Below are positions 9,456 to 18,344 of a DNA stretch of 64,000 nucleotides, piece after piece; position 1 is the first letter of the stretch; each line of letters starts with the position of its first letter. Source of the stretch: Actinokineospora pegani. GTDB lineage: Bacteria; Actinomycetota; Actinomycetes; Mycobacteriales; Pseudonocardiaceae. A model generated the notes under the pieces. It ran no database searches and was not told where the DNA came from. It saw nothing but the letters and a program-made list of their open reading frames with translations. Location: positions 2,501 through 66,500 of the forward strand of contig NZ_WHOL01000045.1 in NCBI RefSeq assembly GCF_009745975.1. Direction: 5' to 3'. Both the position numbers and the translations under genes were made by a program.

Positions 9456-11012
9456 CTAGGAGCAGCGGGTGCCCTCGGGGGGCAGGGTGAGGTCGATCAG
9501 GTAGGCGACGCCCACGTCGTCGACGCACTTGACGCCCTGGAGGAATGCTGTGTGCTGGGTGGCCTCGTAGGTGAGCAGGGCGCCGCCCAGGGCCTTGGCC
9601 AGGTTGACGCCCGCGTCGTAGGGGGTGGCGGGGTCGCCGGTGGTCGAGACGACCAGGACGGGGGGCAGGCCTGCCTCGGGGCTGGGGACCTCGCGGGTGC
9701 CGGTGGCGGGGGCGGGCCAGTAGGCGCAGGTGTCGGGGGCGGCGACCGGCGGGTCGCCGTCGTCGAGGAACGGGGCGGCCTCCTTGTACTGGCGGTCGAC
9801 CTCGAGGAGCACGGCCGGGTCGGTGACGCGCTCGTCGTCGACGCAGCGGACGGCGATGAACGCGTCGTGCAGGGTGGAGTAGCGGCCGTTGGCGCCGCGG
9901 TCCTCGTAGGAGTCGGCCAGGGCCATGAGGAGCCTGCCGCTGTTGCGGCGCAACTCGGCCAGGCCGGAGTTGAGCGTCTGCCAGACCTGCTCGGAGTAGA
10001 GGGCCTGCACCACGGCGGTCTCGGCGTCGCCGAAGGACAGCACGCGGCCGTCGGCGAGGCTCACCGGCCGGTCGCGCAGTGGCATCACCAGCGCCTTGAA
10101 CTCGTCCTGGGCCTGCTGGGCGTTGTTGCCCAGCGCGCAGTCCTGGCGCTGCACGCACCAGGCGACGAAGTCCTCGAACGCCTTCTGGAAGCCGCGGCGC
10201 TGGTTGACCACCTCGGCCACCGCGTCCTCGGTGGGGTCCAGGGCCCCGTCGAGGACCAGGGCGCGCACGTTCGCGGGGAAGGTCTGGGCGTAGACGGTGC
10301 CGATGCGGGTGCCGTAGGAGCGGCCGAGGTAGGTCAGCTTCTCGTCGCCGAGGACGCTGCGCAGCACGTCGATGTCCCTGGCGACGTCGCGGGTGCCCAC
10401 GTTGGCCAGCATCGCCGCGCCCTTGCCGGTGCGCTCGGCGCACTTGGCGGCGTAGTCGCGCTGCTCGGCCTCGATCTCGGCGAGGTCGGCGTCCTTGCCG
10501 TCGTCCTCGGCGCGCTGCTCGTCGCGCTCGGCGTCGGTGCGGCAGCGCACGGTCGGCTCGCTGGAGCCGACGCCGCGCGGGTCGAAGCCGACGAAGTCGA
10601 ACCGCTCGTTGAGCGCGGCGCTGTCCAGCACCGCCGCGCTGGCCAGGCCCGTCGCCCCGGGACCGCCGGGGTTGGTCACCAGCGACCCGATCCGTTCCCC
10701 CGACCGGGTGGCGGGTTTGCGCAGCAGGCCGAGGGTGATCCGGTCACCGTCCGGCGCGGAGTAGTCGAGCGGGACGGTCAGCCGGGCGCACTGCAGACCG
10801 GGCGCGGCCAGGGCCTGGCGGTCGAACGGCGTCGTGCCGTAGGCGCCGCAACCCTCCCAGGTCAGGGGCTGTCCGTAGTATTCGTCGAGGCCCTGCGGGA
10901 CCACACCGGTGGGCCCGCGGGTCTCGGTCACCTCGGCCGGGGTGTCCGGGGTCGTGCCGCACGCGGCGAGCAGGAGGGCGGACAGGACCACGGCCTTGCT
11001 CACACTGCGCAC
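9456..11012 (-). CDS. Alpha/beta-hydrolase lipoprotein, Hip1/tripeptidyl-aminopeptidase family
   Basis: 518 residues with a lipobox LLAAC near residue 18, so probably anchored outside the membrane. The TAP/SlpD-type catalytic set is visible: oxyanion motif NPGGPGATG near residue 115, nucleophile in GRSYGT near 232, Asp in STTGDPATPYD near 455, His in ATQHTAF near 483. The C-terminal TAP-like domain has paired cysteines. Homologues include mycobacterial Hip1/CaeA (Rv2224c), a cell-envelope serine protease encoded just before panB; here too panB lies downstream with genes inserted. The start used is the GTG at 11012; another GTG lies three codons in. Confidence 0.88.
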   Translation of the reverse strand: MRSVSKAVVLSALLLAACGTTPDTPAEVTETRGPTGVVPQGLDEYYGQPLTWEGCGAYGTTPFDRQALAAPGLQCARLTVPLDYSAPDGDRITLGLLRKPATRSGERIGSLVTNPGGPGATGLASAAVLDSAALNERFDFVGFDPRGVGSSEPTVRCRTDAERDEQRAEDDGKDADLAEIEAEQRDYAAKCAERTGKGAAMLANVGTRDVARDIDVLRSVLGDEKLTYLGRSYGTRIGTVYAQTFPANVRALVLDGALDPTEDAVAEVVNQRRGFQKAFEDFVAWCVQRQDCALGNNAQQAQDEFKALVMPLRDRPVSLADGRVLSFGDAETAVVQALYSEQVWQTLNSGLAELRRNSGRLLMALADSYEDRGANGRYSTLHDAFIAVRCVDDERVTDPAVLLEVDRQYKEAAPFLDDGDPPVAAPDTCAYWPAPATGTREVPSPEAGLPPVLVVSTTGDPATPYDAGVNLAKALGGALLTYEATQHTAFLQGVKCVDDVGVAYLIDLTLPPEGTRCS

Positions 11013-11086
11013 ACGCCCGATCCTGCCACCCGCACGCGGAACTCACCGCCCCTGGTCCACCGTTAGGTGGCAGGGTCGAGAATTGC

Positions 11087-13447
11087 GTGACTGATCGACG
11101 AGGCGAAGGGGTGGCCGGAAGCGTGGCTGCGTTTCTGACACGGGTCAAGAGCGGGTTCCAGCGTCTGCTGGAGCGACCGTCGACGGTCGACCTGAAGAAG
11201 TACAAGGACGTCCTGACCTCGATCGAGTGGCGCGAGGAGAAGGTCGCCGAGCTGACCGACGCCGAGCTCACCGCCGCCGCCACGGCGCTGCGCGACCGCA
11301 AGATGGACTCCCAGGCGCTGGTGGAGCTGGGCGCGCTGGGCCGCGAGGCCGCCCGGCGGGCGCTGGAGCAGCGCCCGTACGACATGCAGTTGGTCGGCGC
11401 CATGGAGCTGCTCAACGGCAGGGTCGTGGAGATGGGCACCGGCGAGGGCAAGACCCTCGCGGGCGCGCTGGCCGCCGCCGGGTACGCGCTGCAGGGCCGG
11501 TCGGTGCACGTCCTGTCGGTCAACGACTACCTGGCCCGCCGCGACGCCGAGTGGATGCGCCCGGTGTACGAGCTGCTGGGCGTGAGCGTGGGCTGGGTCG
11601 ACCAGGAGTCGCTGCCCGGCGCCCGGCGCGCGGCCTACGCCTGCGACGTCACCTACGGGGCGGTCAGCGAGATCGGCTTCGACGTCCTGCGCGACCGGCT
11701 GGCCGTGTCGGTGGACGAGCTGGTGCACCGCGAGCCCGACGTCGCCCTGATCGACGAGGCCGACTCGGTGCTGGTCGACGAGGCCAGGGTCCCGCTGGTG
11801 ATGGCGGGCTCCACCGACGACGCCCAGGCCGACCCCGAGGTCGCCGCCATCGTGCGCACGCTGCGCCCGGGCCAGCACTACGAGCGCGACGAGGACAACC
11901 GCAACGCCTGGCTGACCAGCCGCGGCGCGAAGCTCGTGGAGAAGGCCCTCGGCGGCATCGACCTGTACTCCGGCGACCACTCCGACCGGCTCGCCGCGGT
12001 CAACGCCGCCCTGCACGCCCAGGCCCTGCTGACCCGCGACGTCGACTACATCGTCCGCGACGGCAAGGTCCACCTGATCAACACCTCCCGCGGCCGGATC
12101 GCCCTGCTGCAGCGCTGGCCGGACGGGTTGCAGGCCGCGGTCGAGGCCAAGGAGCGGCTCAAGCCGACCGAGTCCGGCGAGGTGCTGGACTCCATCTCGG
12201 TCCAGGGCCTGTTCGGCCGGTACAAGCGCGTCTGCGGGATGACCGGCACGGCGACGGCGGTGGCCGAGCAGCTCCGCGAGTTCTACGAGCTCAAGGTCTC
12301 GGTCATCCCGCCGAACAAGCCCTGCGTGCGCGAGGACGCCCCGGACCGGGTGTTCGCCACGGTCGAGGCCAAGGAGGCCGCGCTCATCGACGAGATCGTC
12401 GCCGAGCACAAGACGGGTCGCCCGCTGCTGGTCGGCACGCTGGACGTGGCCGAGTCGGAGCGGATCGCGTCCCTGCTGGCCGAGGCCGGGGTGTCGGCGG
12501 TGGTGCTCAACGCCAAGAACGACGCGCAGGAGGCGGCCATCGTCTCCGACGCGGGCGCGCACGCGGCGGTGACCGTGTCCACGCAGATGGCCGGGCGCGG
12601 CACCGACATCCGGCTCGGCGGGGCCGAGGGCTCCGACGACGACCACGACAAGGTCGCCGAGCTGGGCGGGCTGTACGTGATCGGCTGCGGCCACTACCCC
12701 AGCAGCCGCCTGGACTCCCAGCTCCGCGGCCGCTCCGGCCGCCAGGGCGACCCCGGCGGGTCCATCGTGTTCTGCAGCCTGGCCGACGAGCTGGTCACCC
12801 AGTACGCGCCGGAGGCCAGCGCGGGCTCCGAGCCCACCGACGACGGGCGGTTGACCGACCAGACCTCGGCCCGGTTCATCGAGCACGCGCAGAAGGTCGC
12901 CGAGGGCGTCAACATCGACATCCACCGCAACACCTGGCGCTACACCCGCCTGATCGAGCACCAGCGCTCCCTCGTGCTGGCCTACCGCGACGACGTGCTG
13001 CGCACCGACCTGGCCGCCAAGCAGCTCGCCGAGCGGCTGCCGCGGGTGTGGGAGTCGCTGGTCGAGGAGCACACCGCCGAGACCATGGAGCTGGCCGCGC
13101 GCCAGATCGTGCTCTACCACCTGGACAAGCGCTGGTCGGAGCACCTGGCGTTCCTGTCGGACGTGCGCGAGACGATCCACCTGCGGGCGCTGGCCCGCGA
13201 GACCCCCATCGACGAGTTCCACCGCGTCGCCGTCGGCGAGTTCAAGGGCATCCTCAAGGGCATCGGCGAGCTGGCCGCGGAGAGCCTGGAGACGGTCACG
13301 ATCACGGAGGCGGGCGCCGACCTGGCCGCCTCGGGCCTGACCCGGCCGACCTCCACCTGGACCTACATGGTCCATGACAACCCGTTCGACAACGAGGCGG
13401 AGCAGGCCCTGCAGCGGGTGCGGGCGTCGCTGAAGAAGGTCAAATAG
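11087..13447 (+). CDS. secA2: Accessory Sec translocase ATPase SecA2
   Basis: 786 residues, shorter than the ~900 of SecA1. Walker A MGTGEGKT lies near residue 117, the DEAD-type IDEADSVLVDEAR near 223, TGTATAVAEQ near 388, and helicase motifs QMAGRGTDIRLGG and QLRGRSGRQGDPG near 503 and 547. The C-terminal zinc-binding tail of canonical SecA is missing, as is usual for SecA2. SecA2 exports a subset of proteins through SecYEG with ATP hydrolysis in mycobacteria. The GTG at 11087 is the first in-frame start; the downstream GTGs at codons 9 and 13 are alternatives. It is divergent from the Hip1-like gene, sharing a 74-bp gap. Confidence 0.93.
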   Translation: MTDRRGEGVAGSVAAFLTRVKSGFQRLLERPSTVDLKKYKDVLTSIEWREEKVAELTDAELTAAATALRDRKMDSQALVELGALGREAARRALEQRPYDMQLVGAMELLNGRVVEMGTGEGKTLAGALAAAGYALQGRSVHVLSVNDYLARRDAEWMRPVYELLGVSVGWVDQESLPGARRAAYACDVTYGAVSEIGFDVLRDRLAVSVDELVHREPDVALIDEADSVLVDEARVPLVMAGSTDDAQADPEVAAIVRTLRPGQHYERDEDNRNAWLTSRGAKLVEKALGGIDLYSGDHSDRLAAVNAALHAQALLTRDVDYIVRDGKVHLINTSRGRIALLQRWPDGLQAAVEAKERLKPTESGEVLDSISVQGLFGRYKRVCGMTGTATAVAEQLREFYELKVSVIPPNKPCVREDAPDRVFATVEAKEAALIDEIVAEHKTGRPLLVGTLDVAESERIASLLAEAGVSAVVLNAKNDAQEAAIVSDAGAHAAVTVSTQMAGRGTDIRLGGAEGSDDDHDKVAELGGLYVIGCGHYPSSRLDSQLRGRSGRQGDPGGSIVFCSLADELVTQYAPEASAGSEPTDDGRLTDQTSARFIEHAQKVAEGVNIDIHRNTWRYTRLIEHQRSLVLAYRDDVLRTDLAAKQLAERLPRVWESLVEEHTAETMELAARQIVLYHLDKRWSEHLAFLSDVRETIHLRALARETPIDEFHRVAVGEFKGILKGIGELAAESLETVTITEAGADLAASGLTRPTSTWTYMVHDNPFDNEAEQALQRVRASLKKVK

Positions 13448-13503
13448 CCTGCGCGGTCCCCGCCCGCCGGTCGTGGCATCATCGGCGGCGGATGCCGGTC
13501 ACA

Positions 13504-13524
13504 TTTTCGCCTATGAGGCGAAAA
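13504..13524. promoter_or_regulatory. Perfect 8-bp dyad upstream of nadE
   Basis: TTTTCGCC (13504-13511) and GGCGAAAA (13517-13524) are exact reverse complements around TATGA. The AT-rich ends stand out in this GC-rich region. The dyad lies 19 bp before the nadE start and 56 bp after the secA2 stop, so it could be an operator in the nadE promoter or, less likely, a short secA2 terminator. Confidence 0.45.
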
Positions 13525-13543
13525 CATGCTGAAGGATAGCGCC

Positions 13544-15277
13544 ATGTCGCAGCTCCGGATCGCCCTCGCGCAGGTCAACCCCACTGTCGGGGACTTGGCG
13601 GGCAACAGCGCCGCCGTTGTCGAGTGGACCAGGAAGGGCGCCGAGCAGGGGGCGCACCTGGTGGTGTTCCCCGAGATGGCGCTGACCGGGTACCCGGTGG
13701 AGGACCTGGCCCTGCGCAAGTCCTTCGGCGGCGCGTCGCGGCAGGCCGTCGAGGGGCTCGCGCGCGACCTGGACGCCGCCGGGCTGGGCGAGGTCGCCAC
13801 CTTCGTCGGCTACCTGGACCTCGACGAGGTGGGTCCGCGCAACGCGGTCGCGGTGCTGCACGGCGGCGCGGTCGTCGCGCGGCAGTTCAAGCACCACCTG
13901 CCCAACTACGGGGTGTTCGACGAGCGGCGGATCTTCAAGGCCGGGCACGCGCTGGAGATCGTGCGGGTGCGCGGGCTGGAGGTCGGCATGGTCATCTGCG
14001 AGGACATCTGGCAGGAGGGCGGCCCGGTCTCCGCGCTCGGCCAGGCCGGGGTCGACCTGGTCGTCTCGCCGAACGCCTCGCCCTACGAGCGGGCCAAGGA
14101 CGACCAGCGGCTGCCGCTGGTCGCGCGGCGGGCGGCCGAGGCGGGGGCGCCGCTGGTGTACGTCAACCAGGTCGGCGGGCAGGACGACCTGGTGTTCGAC
14201 GGCGACTCGATGGTCGTCGACACCGGGGGGGCGCTGCTGACCAGGGCGCCGCAGTTCGTCGAGCACCTGACCGTGCTCGACCTGGACCTGCCGGGCGGCG
14301 CCGAGCGGGTCGCCCGGGACACGGTGGACGACTTCGCCGTGCGGCGGGTCGTGCTCTCGGACATGCCCGTGCCCGCCTACGAGCCGCTGCCCGCGCCCGG
14401 GATCGCCGAGCCGCTGCCGGACGCGGCGGAGGTGTGGTCCGCCCTGGTCACCGGGCTGCGCGACTACGCGCGCAAGAACGGGTTCCGGTCGGTCGTGCTG
14501 GGCCTGTCGGGCGGGATCGACTCGGCCGTCGTCGCGGCGCTGTCGGCCGACGCCCTGGGCGCCGACGCGGTGCACGGGGTGTCGATGCCCTCGGTGTACT
14601 CGTCGGAGCACTCGAAGTCGGACGCCGCCGACCTGGCCGAGCGGATCGGGCTGCACTACCAGGTGCAGGAGATCAAGCCGATGGTCGCGACCTTCGTCGA
14701 GCAACTGGGCCTGACCGGCCTGGCCGAGGAGAACGTGCAGGCCCGCTGCCGCGGCGTGACCCTGATGGGCCTGTCCAACCAGCACGGTCACCTGGTCCTG
14801 GCCACCGGCAACAAGACCGAACTCGCCGTCGGCTACTCCACCATCTACGGCGACGCCGTCGGCGGCTTCGCCCCGATCAAGGACGTCCCGAAGACCCTGG
14901 TCTGGGACCTGGCCCGCTGGCGCAACGCCGAGGCCGACAAGCGCGGCGAGGTCCCCCCCATCCCCGAGAGCTCGATCACCAAGCCCCCCTCCGCCGAACT
15001 GCGCCCCGACCAGAAGGACAGCGACTCCCTCCCCGACTACGACCTCCTCGACGCCGTCCTGGAGGACTACGTCGAGGGCGACAGCGGCTACGAGGACCTG
15101 GTCGCCGCGGGCTTCGAGCCCCCCGTCATCGACAAGGTCCTCCAACTCGTGGACCGAGCCGAGTACAAGCGCCGCCAGTACCCCCCGGGCACCAAGATCA
15201 GCTTCAAGGCCTTCGGCCGCGACCGCCGCCTTCCCATCACCAACACCTGGCGCGAGGGCCGCCCCGCCACCGGCTGA
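13544..15277 (+). CDS. nadE: Glutamine-dependent NAD+ synthetase
   Basis: 577 residues with two domains. The N-terminal nitrilase-type glutaminase (1-260) has its Glu in VVFPEMALTGYP, Lys in FKHHLPNYGVFDE and Cys in MVICEDIWQE. The C-terminal synthetase has the P-loop LGLSGGIDSAVVAAL near 318, then GNKTELAVGYSTIYGD. It amidates deamido-NAD+ using glutamine and ATP in the cytoplasm. The ATG at 13544 (MSQLRIALAQ) is chosen over one six codons earlier because GAAGGA sits seven bases before it. The size fits the ~580-residue class; mycobacterial NadE is longer (~680). Confidence 0.94.
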   Translation: MSQLRIALAQVNPTVGDLAGNSAAVVEWTRKGAEQGAHLVVFPEMALTGYPVEDLALRKSFGGASRQAVEGLARDLDAAGLGEVATFVGYLDLDEVGPRNAVAVLHGGAVVARQFKHHLPNYGVFDERRIFKAGHALEIVRVRGLEVGMVICEDIWQEGGPVSALGQAGVDLVVSPNASPYERAKDDQRLPLVARRAAEAGAPLVYVNQVGGQDDLVFDGDSMVVDTGGALLTRAPQFVEHLTVLDLDLPGGAERVARDTVDDFAVRRVVLSDMPVPAYEPLPAPGIAEPLPDAAEVWSALVTGLRDYARKNGFRSVVLGLSGGIDSAVVAALSADALGADAVHGVSMPSVYSSEHSKSDAADLAERIGLHYQVQEIKPMVATFVEQLGLTGLAEENVQARCRGVTLMGLSNQHGHLVLATGNKTELAVGYSTIYGDAVGGFAPIKDVPKTLVWDLARWRNAEADKRGEVPPIPESSITKPPSAELRPDQKDSDSLPDYDLLDAVLEDYVEGDSGYEDLVAAGFEPPVIDKVLQLVDRAEYKRRQYPPGTKISFKAFGRDRRLPITNTWREGRPATG

Positions 15278-15337
15278 TCCCCGTCAGTGCCCCGCACTAG
15301 TCTCACCCCCTGAAACACGATCTTGGGGGTGAGGCCG

Positions 15338-16273
15338 GTGACTGCTGCGTGGTCGCTGCTGACGTTGGGCGAAAATCGGGACTTCCAGGGCAACGACGGC
15401 TACGAAGACGTGCTCGAGAGCCACTACATCTGGGACGACACCGTCGCCAACCACCGCAAGGTGAAGCGGGGTGACCTCGTCGTGCTGCGCGACAAGAAGC
15501 AGGTCCTCGGAGCAGCCATCGTCGAGTACGTCTTTGTGGACAAGAACCGGACCAAGGTGCGAAACCGGTGCCCGCACTGCACCGACACCAGTTTCAAACT
15601 GCGGACAACGAAGACGCCGAAGTACTGGTGCTCGGCGTGCAAGTCCGGCTTCGACGACCCGGCGACCGAGGTCATCGACATCACGCGCTACACCGCCTAC
15701 TACGGGCAGACCTGGCGAGCACTGGGCGGGGCGCTGGACACCGCCCAACTCAAGCCCTACATCAGTGGGGCCGACCAACACGCGATCCGGCTGCTGGACC
15801 GCGACAAGGTACTCGACCTGCTCGAGATGTCCTCGGTGCGCCTCACGGCGCCTGCCAAGGCCATCACTGGCAAGACCCTCCCGGCGGGGACCAAGAAACG
15901 GCTGGTCGAGGTGCGCACCGGCCAGCCCGCGTTCCGGCAGGCACTGTTGGGCAAATACGGGCTGGTGTGCGCCGTGACCGGCGCGTGCCCTGAAGAAGCG
16001 CTGCACGCCGCCCACCTGCGGGCGTTCGCGAAGCACAAGAAGCACGATCCCGACGAGGGAGTGCTACTGCGGGCCGACATACACCAACTGTTCGACCGCG
16101 GCCTGCTCGCCGTCGACCCGGCAACGCGGAAGATCGCGGTTGACCCGCGGTTGGCCGACTACCCCGGCTATTGGCAGTTCAACGGTGCCGCACCCGCTGT
16201 GGACTGGCGGCAGTTGCCCGACGTCACCGTTTTCGGTGATCACTTCCAGGAAACGGTGATGGGGCGGGTGTGA
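15338..16273 (+). CDS. HNH nuclease with PUA/EVE-like N-terminus and internal zinc ribbon
   Basis: About 311 residues in three parts. Residues 1-75 are a beta-rich domain with a KRGDLVVLRDKK segment like PUA/EVE-type base readers. A four-cysteine zinc ribbon follows (CPHC near 80, CSAC near 100). From about 200 to 265 is an HNH_2-type nuclease: VCAVTGACPEEALHAAHL then LLRADIHQLFDRGLLAVD. The fold of the first domain is my inference. Reader-plus-HNH fusions are often modification-dependent restriction enzymes, so a DNA-defence role is plausible. Start: the GTG at 15338 follows GGTGAGG; GTG 15329 and TTG 15323 are alternatives. It stands alone between nadE and panB and its coding looks slightly less GC-rich than its neighbours'. 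Confidence 0.75.
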   Translation: MTAAWSLLTLGENRDFQGNDGYEDVLESHYIWDDTVANHRKVKRGDLVVLRDKKQVLGAAIVEYVFVDKNRTKVRNRCPHCTDTSFKLRTTKTPKYWCSACKSGFDDPATEVIDITRYTAYYGQTWRALGGALDTAQLKPYISGADQHAIRLLDRDKVLDLLEMSSVRLTAPAKAITGKTLPAGTKKRLVEVRTGQPAFRQALLGKYGLVCAVTGACPEEALHAAHLRAFAKHKKHDPDEGVLLRADIHQLFDRGLLAVDPATRKIAVDPRLADYPGYWQFNGAAPAVDWRQLPDVTVFGDHFQETVMGRV

Positions 16274-16393
16274 GGTGCGTCCCAGGGGGTCGTCCGGGGT
16301 TCGGGTGGGTGTCACGCTGGGCGGGTAAGCCATCCGGTTGTGCCCGGGGACCCGCAGTGGAGCGGGCCTCGAGGAAAGGACGGTCGAACAGCG

Positions 16394-17257
16394 ATGTCCG
16401 AGAACGTTCAGGGTGAGGTCGCGGCTCCGTACGGCGGCGGGGCGACTGCGAAGCCGAGTGGGAAGCGGGTGCGGACCCACCACCTGCTGGAACTCAAGGC
16501 CAAGGGTGAGCCGTGGCCGATGTTGACCGCCTACGACATGTACACCGCCGAGATCTTCGACGAGGCGGGCATCCCGGTGCTGCTGGTGGGCGATTCGGCG
16601 GCGAACAACGTCTACGGGTATGAGACGTCGTTGCCGGTGACCGTCGAGGAGTTGCTGCCGCTGGTGCGGTCGGTGACGCGGGCGGCCAAGCGGGCGCTGG
16701 TGGTGGCCGACCTGCCGTTCGGGTCGTACCAGGTGTCGGTGGAGCAGGCGGTGGCCACGGCGGTGCGGTTCATGAAGGAGGGGCGGGCGCACGCGGTCAA
16801 GCTGGAGGGCGGGGCGCACTTCGCGCCGCACGTGAAGGCGTTGACGGCCGCGGGCATCCCGGTCATGGGGCACATCGGGTTCACGCCGCAGAGCGAGCAC
16901 AACCTGGGCGGCTACCGGGTCCAGGGCCGCGGCGAGGCGGGCGACGAGGTCGTGGCCGACGCGCTGGCGCTGCAGGAGGCCGGGGCGTTCGCGGTCGTCA
17001 TGGAGATGGTCCCGGCCGAGGTGGCCAAGCGGGTCACCCACGAGCTGCGCGTCCCGACCGTGGGCATCGGCGCCGGGCCGGACTGCGACGGCCAGGTGCT
17101 CGTCTGGCAGGACATGATGGGCCTGCGCCGGGGCAAGGGCCCGCGTTTCGTCAAGCGGTACGCCGACCTCTCCGGGGTGATGCTCGGGGCGGCCCGCGCG
17201 TTCGCCGACGACGTGCGCGGTCGGGACTTCCCCGCGCCGGAGCACGCCTTCCACTAG
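16394..17257 (+). CDS. panB: 3-methyl-2-oxobutanoate hydroxymethyltransferase (ketopantoate synthesis)
   Basis: 287 residues. Signature segments of PanB are present: [17 protein letters not shown] near residue 40, [14 protein letters not shown] near 65, [19 protein letters not shown] near 155 and [20 protein letters not shown] near 220. It transfers a one-carbon unit from 5,10-methylene-THF to 2-oxoisovalerate, the first step to pantothenate. The ATG at 16394 follows GAGGAAAGGA at a good distance. In mycobacteria panB also lies near the Hip1-like hydrolase. The residues 1-20 are a variable Gly-rich extension. Confidence 0.95.
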   Translation: MSENVQGEVAAPYGGGATAKPSGKRVRTHHLLELKAKGEPWPMLTAYDMYTAEIFDEAGIPVLLVGDSAANNVYGYETSLPVTVEELLPLVRSVTRAAKRALVVADLPFGSYQVSVEQAVATAVRFMKEGRAHAVKLEGGAHFAPHVKALTAAGIPVMGHIGFTPQSEHNLGGYRVQGRGEAGDEVVADALALQEAGAFAVVMEMVPAEVAKRVTHELRVPTVGIGAGPDCDGQVLVWQDMMGLRRGKGPRFVKRYADLSGVMLGAARAFADDVRGRDFPAPEHAFH

Positions 17258-17356
17258 GGCGGCGTGGCGGCCCCGGGCTGCCGTGGCGGCTCGGGGCTCG
17301 GAAGGCACGGGCGAAAAGGCGGCTGTGCGGGTCCGCGGCGGTCCGGTGCCGGCAGC

Positions 17357-18307
17357 ATGTCCGACATGTCCCTGTACCCCGCGATCTCCCCGCACGCCAC
17401 CGGCATGCTCGACGTCGGCGACGGACACCGGGTGTACTGGGAGGTCAGCGGCAACCCGGTCGGCAAGCCCGCCGTCGTGCTGCACGGCGGGCCGGGGTCC
17501 GGGACGCACCCCGTGCAGCGGCGGCACTTCGACCCGGCGGTGTACCGGATCGTGCTGTTCGACCAGCGGGGGTCCGGGCGCAGCACGCCGCACGTCGCCG
17601 AGGACGACGACCTGTCGGCGAACACGCTGTGGCACCTGGTGGGCGACATGGAGTCGCTGCGGGAGCACCTGGGCATCGACCGGTGGCAGCTCTTCGGCGG
17701 GTCGTGGGGGTGCACGCTGGCGATGGCCTACGCGCAGCGGTTCCCCCAGCGGGTCTCGGAGATCATCCTGCGCGGGGTGTTCCTGCTGCGGCCGCGGGAG
17801 CTGGACTGGCTCTACCGGGGTGGGGCGAGCGCGCTGTTCCCCGAGGCCTGGGTGAAGTTCTCCTCGTTGGTCCCACCTGGTGCCGATCCGCTGGACGCCT
17901 ACCGGGGCATGGTCTTCGGGCCCGATCCCACCGTGCGGGTGGCCGCGGCGACGGCGTGGAGCAACTGGGAGGGGGCGACCGTCTCGCTGCTGCCCGCCCC
18001 GTCGCTGATCGCGCAGTACTCCGAGCCGCGGTTCGCGGTGGCCTTCGCCCGGGTCGCGCTGCACTACTTCGCGCACCGGGGCTGGCTCGAGGACGACCAG
18101 TTGATCAAGGAGGCGGGAGCGCTGGCGGGCATCCCGGGGCGCATCGTCCAGGGCCGCTACGACGTGGTCTGCCCACCGGTCACCGCGTGGGAGCTGCGCC
18201 AGGCCTGGCCGGACTCCCGGCTGAACATCCTGCCCGGCGCGGGCCACGCCACCTCCGACCACGGCGTGCTCGACGCGCTGCGCGAGGCGACGGACGAGTT
18301 CCGTTAG
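17357..18307 (+). CDS. pip: Prolyl iminopeptidase
   Basis: 316 residues, alpha/beta hydrolase, peptidase family S33. HGGPGSGTHPVQRRHFDP near residue 40 is the family oxyanion region. The nucleophile lies in FGGSWGCTLAMAYAQ near 115, the Asp in QGRYDVVCPP near 270 and the His in GAGHATSDHG near 297. It removes N-terminal proline from peptides in the cytoplasm. The start at 17357 (MSDMSLYP) fits the conserved family N-terminus; a second ATG is three codons in. No strong ribosome site is seen. The stop codon lies inside a hairpin arm shared with the convergent gene. Confidence 0.92.
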   Translation: MSDMSLYPAISPHATGMLDVGDGHRVYWEVSGNPVGKPAVVLHGGPGSGTHPVQRRHFDPAVYRIVLFDQRGSGRSTPHVAEDDDLSANTLWHLVGDMESLREHLGIDRWQLFGGSWGCTLAMAYAQRFPQRVSEIILRGVFLLRPRELDWLYRGGASALFPEAWVKFSSLVPPGADPLDAYRGMVFGPDPTVRVAAATAWSNWEGATVSLLPAPSLIAQYSEPRFAVAFARVALHYFAHRGWLEDDQLIKEAGALAGIPGRIVQGRYDVVCPPVTAWELRQAWPDSRLNILPGAGHATSDHGVLDALREATDEFR

Positions 18308-18344
18308 GCCGTGTGCCGGGAGCGGCTTCTGAGTACACGGCCTA
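18305..18344. terminator. Bidirectional hairpin containing both stop codons
   Basis: TAGGCCGTGT (18305-18314) and ACACGGCCTA (18335-18344) are perfect reverse complements. Each arm begins with the TAG stop of one of two convergent genes (pip on +, receptor-like gene on -). A smaller GCCG/CGGC pair lies in the loop. No long T-run follows, which is common for actinomycete terminators. Confidence 0.7.
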
